Source: Microbacterium paraoxydans (GTDB lineage Bacteria > Actinomycetota > Actinomycetes > Actinomycetales > Microbacteriaceae). Taken from it: a stretch of DNA of 64,000 bases. The notes under the pieces were generated by a model. The model did not search any database. It was not told the origin of the DNA and was given only the letters and a program-made list of their open reading frames with translations. Below are positions 7,927 through 16,762 of this stretch, in pieces; within the stretch, counting starts at the first letter, position 1; every line of letters starts with the position of its first letter. The position numbers and the translations under genes were made by a program. Location of the stretch: contig NZ_CP064873.1 of NCBI RefSeq assembly GCF_019056515.1, positions 2,976,001 through 3,040,000 on the forward strand. The letters run 5' to 3'.

Positions 7927-9165
7927 TCAGGCGTCGAGTACCACCGTGAGCTGCTCGACGGCCCAGTCGAGCTCGGTGGCCCGGATGACGAGCGGCGGGG
8001 CGATGCGGATGGTCTGCCCGTGCGTGTCCTTCACGAGCACACCGCGGTCGAGCAGCTTCTCCGCGATCTCGCGGCCGGTGCCGATGGCGGGATCGATGTC
8101 GACGCCCGCCCACAGCCCGGCGATGCGCACACCCGTGACCCCGTGGCCGATCAGCGGCTGCAGCGCCTGCTCGAGGTGGGCACCGAGCGCCCGCGCACGC
8201 TCCTGGAACTCGCCCGTCTGCAGCATCTCCACCACGCGGAGGCCGACGGCCGTGGCGAGCGGGTTGCCGCCGAACGTGGAGCCGTGCTCACCAGGACGGA
8301 TGACCCCCAGCACGTCCGTGTTCCCCACCACGGCCGAGACCGGCAGGATGCCGCCGCCGAGCGCCTTGCCCAGCAGGTACAGGTCCGGAACGACGCCTTC
8401 ACGGTCGCACGCGAACGTCTCGCCGACCCGACCGAGCCCAGCCTGGATCTCGTCGGCGATGAACAGCACGTTCTTCTCGTCGCAGATCTCGCGGATGCGG
8501 CGGAGGTACCCCTCCGGCGGGATCACGACCCCGGCCTCGCCCTGGATCGGCTCCACGAGCACGCCCGCCGTGTCCTCCGTGATGGCCGCGGCGATCGCCT
8601 CCGCGTCGCCGAACGGCACACGGTCGAAGCCCGGCGTGTAGGGACCGAAGTCGTCATGCGCGGTCTCGTCGTCGCTGAAGCTCACGATCGTCGTCGTGCG
8701 GCCGTGGAAGTTGCCCTTCGCCACGACGATCCGCGCCTTCCCCTCGGGGATGCCCTTCACGCGGTAGCCCCAGGCCCTGGCGACCTTGATGCCGGTCTCC
8801 ACGGCCTCGGCGCCCGTGTTCATCGGCAGGACGAGCTCCTTGCCGCAGAGCTCGGCGAGCGCCGCGGCGAAGGGCTCCAGGGTGTCGCTCTGGAACGCCC
8901 GGCTGACGAGCGTGACCCGACCGAGCTGCTCGGTCAGGGCCGCGACGAGAGCGGGGTGCCGGTGCCCGAAGTTGACCGCGGAGTACGCCGCGAGCAGGTC
9001 GAGGTACCGCTTGCCCTCGACATCGGTGACCCACGCCCCCTCGCCGCGCGCGATCATCACCGGCAGCGGGTGGTAGTTGTGCGCGACGTGCGGCTCCGCG
9101 TGGACGGAGCCCGCCCCCTGGGTCGCTGAGTCCGTCGAAGCGTCCGCCGTCTGCTCGATCGTCAC
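7927..9165 (-). CDS. rocD: Ornithine aminotransferase (ornithine--oxo-acid transaminase)
   Basis: About 412 residues. A class-III PLP aminotransferase converting ornithine and 2-oxoglutarate to glutamate-5-semialdehyde and glutamate. PLP-binding features are FIADEIQAGLGR and the Schiff-base lysine in LLGKALGGGILPVSAV; GEHGSTFGGNPLA is also conserved. I chose the GTG at 9163-9165, which overlaps the upstream stop in a GTGA; the open frame runs 10 codons further. Residues near the N-terminus (STDSATQGAGS) are encoded by a copy of the GGTCGCTGAG..CGTCGAAGCG repeat, so this tip is probably not conserved. Its product feeds the P5C dehydrogenase half of PutA, encoded 3 kb away. Confidence 0.92.
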   Translation of the reverse strand: MTIEQTADASTDSATQGAGSVHAEPHVAHNYHPLPVMIARGEGAWVTDVEGKRYLDLLAAYSAVNFGHRHPALVAALTEQLGRVTLVSRAFQSDTLEPFAAALAELCGKELVLPMNTGAEAVETGIKVARAWGYRVKGIPEGKARIVVAKGNFHGRTTTIVSFSDDETAHDDFGPYTPGFDRVPFGDAEAIAAAITEDTAGVLVEPIQGEAGVVIPPEGYLRRIREICDEKNVLFIADEIQAGLGRVGETFACDREGVVPDLYLLGKALGGGILPVSAVVGNTDVLGVIRPGEHGSTFGGNPLATAVGLRVVEMLQTGEFQERARALGAHLEQALQPLIGHGVTGVRIAGLWAGVDIDPAIGTGREIAEKLLDRGVLVKDTHGQTIRIAPPLVIRATELDWAVEQLTVVLDA

Positions 9166-10040
9166 TTCGCACCCCGCAGCTCGAGCGTGCAGCACTTGAT
9201 GCCGCCGCCGCCGAGGAGGAGCTCGGAGAGGTCGACGGTGATCGGGTTGTAGCCGCGCTCGCGGAGCTGCTGCTCGAAGCCCTTCGCCCGCGGCGAGATG
9301 ATGACGTTGTAGCCGTCGCTCGAGGAGTTCAGGCCGAACACCGCGCCGTCCTCGTCCGACACGAGGATCGCGTCCGGGAAGCGCCTCTCCAGCTCGGCAC
9401 GGCTGGCGTCGTCGAAGGCCCCGGGGAGGTAGGCGATGTTCGCCCGCTCGGGGCCGCCGTTCTCCACGCCCTGCACGGGGTCGAGCACCGCGATCGCGGT
9501 GTCCAGGTGGTAGAAGCGCGGGTCGGTGAGGTTGAGCGACACGACCTCGCGACCGAAGACCTCGCCGACCTCGCGGTGGCTGTCACCGGTGGAGCGGAAG
9601 CCCGTGCCGGCGAGGATCACATCGCCGACGAGCAGGAAGTCGCCCTCGCCCTCGTTGACCTCCTTCGGCATCACCGTGTCATAGCCGGCGGCACGGAACC
9701 AGTCGGCGAAGGCCGGGGCCTCCCCCTGCCGCTCGACGAACCGGAACTCCGGCACATAGGCGCGCCCGTCGATGAGGAAGCCGCCGTTGGCCGTGTAGAC
9801 CATGTCCGGGTAGCCGGGGAGCGGCTCGATGAGCTCGACCTCGTGGCCGAGCTCGACGTACAGGTCATAGAGCTTCTGCCACTGGGCGACCGCGTTGGCG
9901 GTGTCGGTCGGCCGCGACGGCTCCATCCACGGATTGATGGAGTAGTTCACCGTGAAGTGCTCGGGACGGCACATCAGGTAGTGGCGGCGGTGCGCGGTGC
10001 GCGTGGGGGCGGTGGTGACGGCGGTCTCCGGCGTCGACAT
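9162..10040 (-). CDS. ddaH: Dimethylarginine dimethylaminohydrolase-like guanidino-modifying enzyme
   Basis: 292 residues of the amidinotransferase/hydrolase fold. MCRPEHFTVNYSINPWM, the acidic FLLVGDVILAG, the catalytic histidine in RFYHLDTAI and the C-terminal nucleophile cysteine in GGGGIKCCTLEL are visible. Family members hydrolyse methylarginines to citrulline, or arginine to citrulline or ornithine. The start at 10038-10040 follows a GAGGAG ribosome site by 7 nt; the open frame upstream to 10187 is Arg/Pro-rich and unlikely. Coupling to rocD by GTGA suggests that the physiological product may be ornithine, which would make it an arginine dihydrolase rather than a true dimethylargininase; sequence alone cannot decide. 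Confidence 0.82.
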   Translation of the reverse strand: MSTPETAVTTAPTRTAHRRHYLMCRPEHFTVNYSINPWMEPSRPTDTANAVAQWQKLYDLYVELGHEVELIEPLPGYPDMVYTANGGFLIDGRAYVPEFRFVERQGEAPAFADWFRAAGYDTVMPKEVNEGEGDFLLVGDVILAGTGFRSTGDSHREVGEVFGREVVSLNLTDPRFYHLDTAIAVLDPVQGVENGGPERANIAYLPGAFDDASRAELERRFPDAILVSDEDGAVFGLNSSSDGYNVIISPRAKGFEQQLRERGYNPITVDLSELLLGGGGIKCCTLELRGAK

Positions 10041-10203
10041 GGATGCTCCTCGTGTGAACGGGCGCGGCGGACGCTGTCCAGGGGCCCGGCGGTCCTTCGA
10101 CCCCCTGCTCGGACGAGGCGGAGGGGAAGATGCGACTCGGGCACGCCGGTGACCATTGTGCCACCGGACCCTGGGCGCCACCAGCATCCGTCCCGTGTCG
10201 CCC

Positions 10204-11202
10204 TCAGCCCTCGCGCTGCGTCACCACGACCTTGCCGACCGTGTGCCCGGCCTCGACGTGCGCGAGCGCGGACACCGCCTCGTCGAACGGATACGTGCGC
10301 TCGATCACCGGAACCAGATGCCCCTCCTCCACGAGCTCGAGCAGCTTCGTGAGGACCTCGGGGCGCGAGGTCGCCGTGAGCGACACCACCCGGGGTCCGC
10401 GGAGCGAGAGCACGGCGGCGCGGATCATCCGCGGCACCGGGCCGAACACGCGTCCGCCGTCGCCGGTCACGAGCACCACGCGGCCACCCGGGCGGACGAG
10501 GCGCTGCAGCTCGCGGATCGGCACACCTCCCGCGATGTCGATGACGGCGTCGAACCGGGAGGAGGGCAGATGCGTGAGCGGAGACGTGCGGTGGTCGAGC
10601 GTGCGCACGGCTCCGAGGCGTTCCAGCAGGAGGGCGTTGCGCGCGCCGCACGTCGCCCAGACCTCGGCCCCGCGGAGCGCCGCGAGCTGCACGGCGAAGG
10701 TCCCCACGCCGCCGGACGCTCCGATCACGAGGACCCGCTGCGCACGGTGGCGCAACCCCACCCCGGCGGCGTCGAGCGCCTGCCACGCGGTGCCTCCGGC
10801 GATCGGCAGGCACGCAGCCGCCTCGGGTGTCACGTCGGGCGGGACGGGCACGACGCGGTCAGCCGCGATGCGGGCGTGGGAGGCGAGGCCGCCGCCGCCC
10901 TGCAGCTCCCCGACGACGAGTTCGCCGAGCTCGGCGTTCACCACGTCCGCGCCGACCGCCACGACGGTGCCGGCGACGTCGAGCCCGCGCACCGGGTTCT
11001 TGGGGCGGGTGAGCCCGAAGAACGGCCGGACCAGCAGCGGGTCGCCGAGGAGCAGCCGCACGTCGCCGGCGTTGAGGGCGGTGGCCTGCACGCGCAGCAC
11101 GACCTCGCCCCGATGCGGCTGGGGGACGGGCTGCCGGGTCCGTGCTGTCCCGGCGGCCGGGCCGTACGTCTCGCGAGTCCAGGCGGGCATCGTCTCGGTC
11201 AT
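10204..11202 (-). CDS. Zinc-type alcohol dehydrogenase / quinone oxidoreductase family NADPH enzyme
   Basis: About 332 residues of the MDR superfamily. The N-terminal GroES-like fold shows VQATALNAGDVRLLLG and GLDVAGTVVAVGADV. The Rossmann motif is VLVIGASGGVGTFAVQLAA, with the NADPH-site IDIAGG further on. Zinc ligands are not evident, consistent with the quinone-reductase branch. The start overlaps the HTH gene stop by 4 bp (ATGA), so it is the third gene of the autoregulated operon that begins at 11863. It may detoxify an enone or quinone that the operon senses. Confidence 0.87.
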   Translation of the reverse strand: MTETMPAWTRETYGPAAGTARTRQPVPQPHRGEVVLRVQATALNAGDVRLLLGDPLLVRPFFGLTRPKNPVRGLDVAGTVVAVGADVVNAELGELVVGELQGGGGLASHARIAADRVVPVPPDVTPEAAACLPIAGGTAWQALDAAGVGLRHRAQRVLVIGASGGVGTFAVQLAALRGAEVWATCGARNALLLERLGAVRTLDHRTSPLTHLPSSRFDAVIDIAGGVPIRELQRLVRPGGRVVLVTGDGGRVFGPVPRMIRAAVLSLRGPRVVSLTATSRPEVLTKLLELVEEGHLVPVIERTYPFDEAVSALAHVEAGHTVGKVVVTQREG

Positions 11203-11429
11203 GCGGCACCTCCGGGGTCGGTCGGATACGCGAACAGGTCGTCGATCCCGGCGCCGAAGGCCCGCGCGATCTGGAACGCGAGCTCCAGCGTCGGCGAGTA
11301 CTTCTGCTGTTCGATCGCGATGAGGGTCTGCCTGGTGACCCCGATCGTGCGGGCGAGCTCGGCCTGCGTGAGTCCGGCGCGCTCGCGATGGGCGCGGATG
11401 GTGTTGGAGACGAGGGTGGGCTTGACCAT
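11199..11429 (-). CDS. Short XRE/Cro-type HTH transcriptional regulator
   Basis: 76 residues, essentially one lambda-repressor-like HTH: IRAHRERAGLTQAELARTIGVTRQTLIAIEQQKYSPTLE, then AFQIARAFGAGIDDLFAY. This is the compact YozG/YgzD type that pairs with small membrane proteins. It is coupled on both sides by ATGA overlaps: its start overlaps the stop of the membrane gene and its stop overlaps the oxidoreductase start. It is the likely binder of the two 18-bp operators in front of the operon. Confidence 0.9.
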   Translation of the reverse strand: MVKPTLVSNTIRAHRERAGLTQAELARTIGVTRQTLIAIEQQKYSPTLELAFQIARAFGAGIDDLFAYPTDPGGAA

Positions 11430-11863
11430 CAGCGGAGCCCTCGGCGGTAGGCGATGGCCCGGGCGACACCGCCGACGACGGCCGCCACGAGGAACCCGGC
11501 GAACATGGTGTTCGCGATCCAGAACACGTCGGCGCCGAGACCGCAGAGGACGATGACCCCGAGGCCGGCGATGGTGACGAAGGCCTGCTCCACGCGGGCT
11601 CCCATCCGGCCGATGTCCCGGTCGCGGATGTCGGAGCGGCCGACGCCGTCCGGATCGGACATCCCGGCGACGATGCCCCAGAAGACGCTCAGCACGATCG
11701 TCCCGACGATGCCCCCGCCGATCGTCCACAGCATCAGCGGGAACCAGTCCGTGGTGGTGAGCGGTCCGCCGCCGGCTTGCTGCAGCAGCAGCACGACGTA
11801 GACGACCGCGACGATCGGGCTGACGATGAGCCCGGCCCAGACGTTGCGCTCCTCGTAGACCAT
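11429..11863 (-). CDS. Small integral membrane protein, partner of HTH regulator
   Basis: 144 residues with four hydrophobic segments (about 9-29, 41-66, 93-113 and 117-137) and a charged cytosolic loop SDPDGVGRSDIRDRDIGRMGAR between the second and third. It resembles the DUF2178-like membrane proteins co-encoded with short XRE regulators; their role is not established. The start ATG follows GAGGAG by 6 nt. It is the first gene of the three-gene operon. Confidence 0.8.
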   Translation of the reverse strand: MVYEERNVWAGLIVSPIVAVVYVVLLLQQAGGGPLTTTDWFPLMLWTIGGGIVGTIVLSVFWGIVAGMSDPDGVGRSDIRDRDIGRMGARVEQAFVTIAGLGVIVLCGLGADVFWIANTMFAGFLVAAVVGGVARAIAYRRGLR

Positions 11864-11874
11864 GCGAATCTCCT

Positions 11875-11937
11875 CGTGTCAAAAATTCTTGACACGAGAC
11901 TACGTCCGCCCGTCCCCCATGTCAAGAATCTTTTACA
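11875..11937 (-). promoter_or_regulatory. Promoter with two HTH operators (TGTCAAGAATnTTTnACA)
   Basis: On the minus strand TTGACA (11925-11920), a 17-bp spacer and TAGTCT (11902-11897) form a good sigma-70-type promoter for the operon starting at 11863. Operator 1 (11877-11894) reads TGTCAAGAATTTTTGACA on the minus strand, with 8-bp perfect arms when the flanking CG is included, just downstream of the -10 box. Operator 2 (11920-11937) reads TGTCAAGAATCTTTTACA on the plus strand and covers the -35 box. They match at 16 of 18 positions. Confidence 0.75.
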
Positions 11938-11983
11938 CCGCAACCCGTCCCCGCACCCCCGTCCCGTCTCCGCAGTCTCTCCC

Positions 11984-12313
11984 GGGATCACAATCGCACC
12001 CCCGCACCGCCTCTCCCGCCCGTTCCCGATCCCGCACGCCACCCACTCCCCCACACCCCGCGCCGCGGGATCAACAACGCACCTCCCCAGGCCCCCGACG
12101 GCACCTTTTCGATCCCGCCTCCCCGGAACCTCCCGTCCCCTCCCCGCAGCACCCCACACCGATCCCGCACACCCACCGCAGGCGGGATCGAGAACGCACC
12201 CCCGTCGCTCCGGAGCGGCGCCTTTTTGCACCCGCGGCTTGGAGACACGTACGCCCCGGAGGTGGGATCAGAATCGCACCCCGGATGGCGCGGAGCGGCA
12301 CGTTTTCGCCTCC
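11984..12313. repeat. Array of 50-bp GGGATC...GATCCC palindromic elements (4 copies)
   Basis: The gap between putA and the HTH operon promoter has no gene; it holds four more units of the family seen at 3310-3818. Each is 50 bp: 11984-12033, 12067-12116, 12184-12233 and 12264-12313. Left ends read GGGATC followed by (A/G)nAAYCGCACC; right ends read TTCCCGATCCC, TTTTCGATCCC and two decayed forms ending GCACCC and GCCTCC. The last unit ends 19 bp from the putA stop codon. Confidence 0.8.
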
Positions 12314-12332
12314 GCACCGAAACGAGCGGGGG

Positions 12333-15300
12333 TCAGATGACGGAGGCGCTCCAGGGGTCGGGGTTTCCGTAACGGTGGGCGGTGATCGAGACGGACTGCT
12401 CGTGCACGAACGGGAGGAGCTCGATGCGGGCCGCCGCCGTCACCTCCGCGTCGTACACCGCGAGGTCCGGGTCACCGCCGGTGGCCACCGCCAGCGCGGA
12501 GCGCAGCGCCGCCACCGACTCCCGTCCACCCACGAGCCGCACACGCCCATGCCGCGGAAGCACCGGAACACCCGCATCTCCCGCGGCCCCCGACTCCTCG
12601 GCCACCTGCATCCGCTGGAGCCACTCGTCCTCCGTCTCCAGGAACACCACGGCGTCGAGGTCACCCAGAGCATGCCGCACGCCCGCCGGAAGCCCGACCG
12701 GAGTGGACACGACGAAGCCCGCCCCCGCGCGCACTCCCGCGATCACGACCCGCAGCAGGTCGTGCAGGGCGGCGTCCTCGGTGGCGCGGATCTCCACGGG
12801 TACGGGCCGATACCGGAAGAGGTTGCGCTCGATCTCCAGCCGCGAGACGTCCCGCACCCGGCCGAACTCCCGGTCCCAGGCCAACGCGTCCGACAGAGCG
12901 GATCGCCGAAGCCACTCGAACGACTCGAACGGGAGGGAGGGCTGCGCCGCCTCGATGAGCCCCGTGATGCGGGAGTCGAGCCCCCGCAGATGGAGGGTGC
13001 TCGACGCCGGGGCCCCGTGCTGGGCGCGCCACGACCCGAGTCCGATGAGGTGGTTCGGCCCGCCCGGCTTGGCACCGGCGCCGACGGAGGATCGCTTCCA
13101 CCCGCCGAACGGCTGCCGCTGCACGATCGCCCCCGTGGTGCCGCGGTTGACGTAGAGGTTCCCGGCCTGCACGCGGTCGAGCCAGAAGGAGAGGTCGTCC
13201 GGGTCCTGTGTGTGCAGACCCGCGGTGAGACCGTAGGCGACGGCGTTCTGCAGGTCGACGGCCTTGGCGAGGGTCGGCGCGTGCATGACCCCGAGGACCG
13301 GTCCGAAGAACTCCTCGGTGTGGAAGCGGGAGCCGGACTGCACGCCGACCCGCACGCCCGGGCGCCAGAGCCGGCCGCTGCCGTCGTCGGCGGAGTCGAG
13401 GGCGGGTTCGATGAGCCACCGCTCGTCGCCCTCCAGCTCGGAGAGGGCCCAGGCGAGCTTCCCTTCGGGCTTCTCGATGACCGGGCCCACCTCGGCGAGC
13501 GGATCCGAGGGCCACCCGACACGCAGCGAGCGGACAGCGTCGGCGAGCTGACGGGCGAAACGCTGCGAGCGCCCCACCGGCCCGACGAGGATCGCGAGCG
13601 ACGCCGCGGAGCACTTCTGCCCCGCATGCCCGAACGCGCTCTTCACGAGGTCGGCCACGGCGAGGTCGAGGTCGGCCGAGGGCGTGATGATCATGGCGTT
13701 CTTGCCGCTGGTCTCGGCGAGCAGGGGCAGGTCGGGACGCCAGGAGCGGAACAGCGCCGCGGTCTCCCACGACCCGGTGAGGATCACCCGGTCCACCGCC
13801 TCGTCCGTGATGAGGGCACGGCCGAGGTCGCCTTCCTCGATGTCGACGAGAGCGAGGGCCTCACGGGGCACGCCACCGTCCCACAGCGCCTCCACGAGCA
13901 CCGCCGCACACCGCCGCGCCTGCGGGGCGGGCTTCAGGACCACGCCGGAGCCCGCGGCGAGCGCCGCCAGCACGCCACCCGCGGGGATCGCGAGGGGGAA
14001 GTTCCACGGCGGCGCGACGACGGTCACGCGGGCGGGGACGAACACGGCGCCGGAGATCGCGTCGAGCTCACGGCAGGTCGCGGCGTAGTACCGGGCGAAG
14101 TCGACGGCCTCGCTCACCTCGACATCGGCTTCGGCGAAGACCTTGCCCGTCTCCGCCGCCGCGACCTCGATCAGCTCCGCACGCCGGGACTCGAGGGCCG
14201 CCGCCGCGCGCAGCAGCACCTCGGCCCGTTCGGCTGCAGGACGCGCACCCCAGGCCGCCGCCGCACCCTGCACACCCCGCACGATGCGGCCGAGGTCGTC
14301 GGCGTCGTCGACGCGGGCCGCGTCCAGGATCTCCGTCCCGACCGTCGAGTCCGCGAGCCGCGCGCGGATCCCCGCCGCCCACTCGCGGTTGGCGGGGAGG
14401 GCGAGATCCGTATCGGCCGTGTTCGCGAAGCCCGGGGCGCCCCCGGTGTCCTCCCCGCGCTCGCGCGCCGCGTACACGGCGGTCTCGAGGAAGGCGCCGG
14501 TGTCGGCCTCGTCCGAGCCGCGCACGATGCCGAGCACGGCCTTCGTGAGATCGGCCTCCGCGACCGGGCTGACCGGCGCCGGCCGCACGGACTCGTGCAC
14601 CGGCGCGAGGCGGTCCTGCGTGCGCCGCGGCCCGAGGGCGAGCGCCGGGTCGGCCGCCCGGTCGAGCGCGTCGAGGAAGCGGTCGGCTTCCCGGGCGAAG
14701 AGCGTCTCGTCGTCGTGCAGATGGAACGCCGCGGAGAGGAAGTTCTCGGACGACGCGTTCTCTTCCAGCCGCCGCACGAGGTAGCTGATGGCCACGTCGA
14801 ACTCGGCGGGCGCCACGACCGGCACGTACAGCAGCACCGGACCGACTTCGCGGGACACCGCCTGCACCTGCCCCTGAGCCATGCCGAGCAGCATCTCGAA
14901 CTCGACCGCGTCGCGGACGCCCCGCTCCCCGGCCCGCAGCCACGCGTGGGCGATGCCGAAGAGGTTGTGGCCGGCCACGCCGATCCGCACGGCCGACGTG
15001 TGCTCGGGCCGCAGCGCCCAGTCGAGGCAGCGCAGGTAGTTGGCGTCGGTGTCGAGCTTCGTGTCGTAGGGCGCGGGCGTCCACCCGTGCAGCGTCGCCT
15101 CGACGTGCTCCATCGCGAGGTTCGCGCCCTTCACGAGGCGCAGCTTGATGCGGGCTCCCCCGTGGATCACGCGGTCCTGCGCCCAGGCGGTGAGCTCCTG
15201 GAGGGCCGGGAGCGCGTCGGGCAGATAGGCCTGCAGCACGATCCCGGCCTCGAGACCGGTGAGCCGCGGATCCTCCAGGAGCCGCGTGAAGACGGCGATC

Positions 15301-16007
15301 GTGAGGTCGAGGTCGCGGTACTCCTCCATGTCGAGGTTGATGAAGGTGCCGTCCGCCGCCGCCGTCACGTACAGCGGGAGCAGCCGCTCCACGACCCGGT
15401 CGACGACCTCGTCGAAGCCCCACATCGAGATGCGGCTGACGATGGCGGAGACCTTGACCGACACGTAGTCGACGTCCGGACGCCGGATGAGCTCATGGAT
15501 GCCGTCGAGCCGCCGCTGCGCCTCCGCCTCGCCCAGCACCGCCTCCCCGAGGAGGTTGAGGTTCAGGCGCGAGCCCGACTCCCGCAGCTTCTCGATGGCG
15601 GGTCCGAGCTTCGCGGGCCGCGCGTCCACCACGAGGTGCCCCACCATCTCGCGCAGCGCCCGCCGCGCGAGGGGGACGACCGGGGTCGGCAGCACCGGGG
15701 CGACGCCGCCGCCGAGCCGCACGGCGGAGCGCAGGTACCACGGCAGGAACTCCGGCACGATGGGCGCGATCCGGCGCAGTCGGGCGGCCGCGGCGGTCAG
15801 GCTCTCCGGCCGCATCACACCGTCGACGAAACCGAGGGTGAACGGCAGACCGTTGGCGTCGCGCAGGACCCCGGCGAGGCGTTCCGCTGCGGGGTCGACG
15901 TCGGCCGCGGCCGCCTCGATCACCCAGCGGCGCGCGAGCTCGACCGCCTGATCGGCGAGGGATGCGGATGCCCCCGCCTCCGCGGAGGATGACGACGACT
16001 CTGCCAT
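12333..16007 (-). CDS. putA: Bifunctional proline dehydrogenase / L-glutamate-gamma-semialdehyde dehydrogenase
   Basis: 1224 residues. It oxidises proline to P5C with FAD and P5C/glutamate semialdehyde to glutamate with NAD+. The PRODH barrel spans about 100-450 (RLVKGANLAMEHVEATLHGW, RCLDWALRPEHTSAVRIGVAGHN split by one insertion). The aldehyde dehydrogenase part spans about 530-1000: VTVVAPPWNFPLAIPAGG, the general-base Glu in LLAETSGKNAM, the catalytic Cys in HAGQKCSAASLAI, and EEFFGPVLG. About 200 further residues follow, as in the large actinobacterial PutA. No N-terminal ribbon-helix-helix is present, so it is not a self-regulating PutA. RocD output joins here. Confidence 0.93.
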   Translation of the reverse strand: MAESSSSSAEAGASASLADQAVELARRWVIEAAAADVDPAAERLAGVLRDANGLPFTLGFVDGVMRPESLTAAAARLRRIAPIVPEFLPWYLRSAVRLGGGVAPVLPTPVVPLARRALREMVGHLVVDARPAKLGPAIEKLRESGSRLNLNLLGEAVLGEAEAQRRLDGIHELIRRPDVDYVSVKVSAIVSRISMWGFDEVVDRVVERLLPLYVTAAADGTFINLDMEEYRDLDLTIAVFTRLLEDPRLTGLEAGIVLQAYLPDALPALQELTAWAQDRVIHGGARIKLRLVKGANLAMEHVEATLHGWTPAPYDTKLDTDANYLRCLDWALRPEHTSAVRIGVAGHNLFGIAHAWLRAGERGVRDAVEFEMLLGMAQGQVQAVSREVGPVLLYVPVVAPAEFDVAISYLVRRLEENASSENFLSAAFHLHDDETLFAREADRFLDALDRAADPALALGPRRTQDRLAPVHESVRPAPVSPVAEADLTKAVLGIVRGSDEADTGAFLETAVYAARERGEDTGGAPGFANTADTDLALPANREWAAGIRARLADSTVGTEILDAARVDDADDLGRIVRGVQGAAAAWGARPAAERAEVLLRAAAALESRRAELIEVAAAETGKVFAEADVEVSEAVDFARYYAATCRELDAISGAVFVPARVTVVAPPWNFPLAIPAGGVLAALAAGSGVVLKPAPQARRCAAVLVEALWDGGVPREALALVDIEEGDLGRALITDEAVDRVILTGSWETAALFRSWRPDLPLLAETSGKNAMIITPSADLDLAVADLVKSAFGHAGQKCSAASLAILVGPVGRSQRFARQLADAVRSLRVGWPSDPLAEVGPVIEKPEGKLAWALSELEGDERWLIEPALDSADDGSGRLWRPGVRVGVQSGSRFHTEEFFGPVLGVMHAPTLAKAVDLQNAVAYGLTAGLHTQDPDDLSFWLDRVQAGNLYVNRGTTGAIVQRQPFGGWKRSSVGAGAKPGGPNHLIGLGSWRAQHGAPASSTLHLRGLDSRITGLIEAAQPSLPFESFEWLRRSALSDALAWDREFGRVRDVSRLEIERNLFRYRPVPVEIRATEDAALHDLLRVVIAGVRAGAGFVVSTPVGLPAGVRHALGDLDAVVFLETEDEWLQRMQVAEESGAAGDAGVPVLPRHGRVRLVGGRESVAALRSALAVATGGDPDLAVYDAEVTAAARIELLPFVHEQSVSITAHRYGNPDPWSASVI

Positions 16008-16071
16008 GTGACCACCCTAGGTCGCCGGTCGCGGAATCCCGGGGTGCCCGACCGGGCGGGCCGCAGTCGAG

Positions 16072-16632
16072 TCAGTTCCAGATGCTGGGGGCCGGCGTCC
16101 GCACGGGAGGCAGGGCGGACGCGGCCGCCCAGTCGTGCACCCAGGCGTCGATCTCCGGCACCCCGTCGGGCTTGCCCACCGCGGCGAAGAGCTCCTCGTT
16201 GCTGACCGTGCCGCCGGAGCGCCGCAGCACGCGGGCCCGCACGATGGCCCTGGCGTAGACCTCGCCGCCGACCACGGCGCGATGCTCCAGGAACAGGGCC
16301 TTCTCGTCGTGTCCGATGAACCGGGACTGCACCTCGAACCGCTGCCAGAGCTGGAGCGACTTGCGGAAGGTGATCGTCTCGCTCGACACGACCGCGTACC
16401 AGCCCTGCTCCTTCATCACGTCGAACAACCCTGTGCGGATCAGGTGGTCCCAGCGACCGAGGTCGAACAGCGACAGGTACCGGCCGTTGTTCATGTGGCG
16501 GAGGATGTCGAGGTCGGTGGGCAGGGTGGTCACCGTCACGGTGCCGACGGCGGTGGGGTCGAGGGTCTTCCCCTGCCGCACGCGGCGACGCGCACCGAGG
16601 ATCACGAGGAGGGTCCGCCAGATCACGTTCAC
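16072..16632 (-). CDS. Acyl-CoA thioesterase, 4HBT hot-dog fold
   Basis: About 186 residues. The hot-dog helix and active-site region are TLPTDLDILRHMNNGRYLSLFDLGRWDHL, typical of the YbgC/THEM6-like thioesterase group, followed by ETITFRKSLQLWQRFEVQSRFIGHDEKALFLEH. I chose the GTG at 16630-16632, giving VNVIWRTLLVILG, a hydrophobic helix that may hold it at the membrane. The open frame continues to 16740, but that part overlaps the likely promoter of the divergent GNAT gene and looks non-coding. The substrate is unknown. Confidence 0.78.
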   Translation of the reverse strand: MNVIWRTLLVILGARRRVRQGKTLDPTAVGTVTVTTLPTDLDILRHMNNGRYLSLFDLGRWDHLIRTGLFDVMKEQGWYAVVSSETITFRKSLQLWQRFEVQSRFIGHDEKALFLEHRAVVGGEVYARAIVRARVLRRSGGTVSNEELFAAVGKPDGVPEIDAWVHDWAAASALPPVRTPAPSIWN

Positions 16633-16762
16633 GAGGACTGATCGTAGCCATCCGCGCACGACGGTCGAACTTCGTTGTCCGATTCCTCCATGCCCCCGGT
16701 GGGCCTCTCGGGGGCCGTCGTCCCGATTTCCGATTTCCACGGACCCGCCGTAGAGTCACCGC

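Noticed and set aside
11862..15992. 1376-codon open frame on the plus strand opposite putA
   Set aside because: Arg/Pro/His-rich shadow of a verified PutA in high-GC DNA; no domain and no ribosome site.
16633..16740. N-terminal extension of the thioesterase to a GTG at 16740
   Set aside because: The 36 extra residues are non-conserved, lack a ribosome site and occupy the promoter of the divergent GNAT gene.
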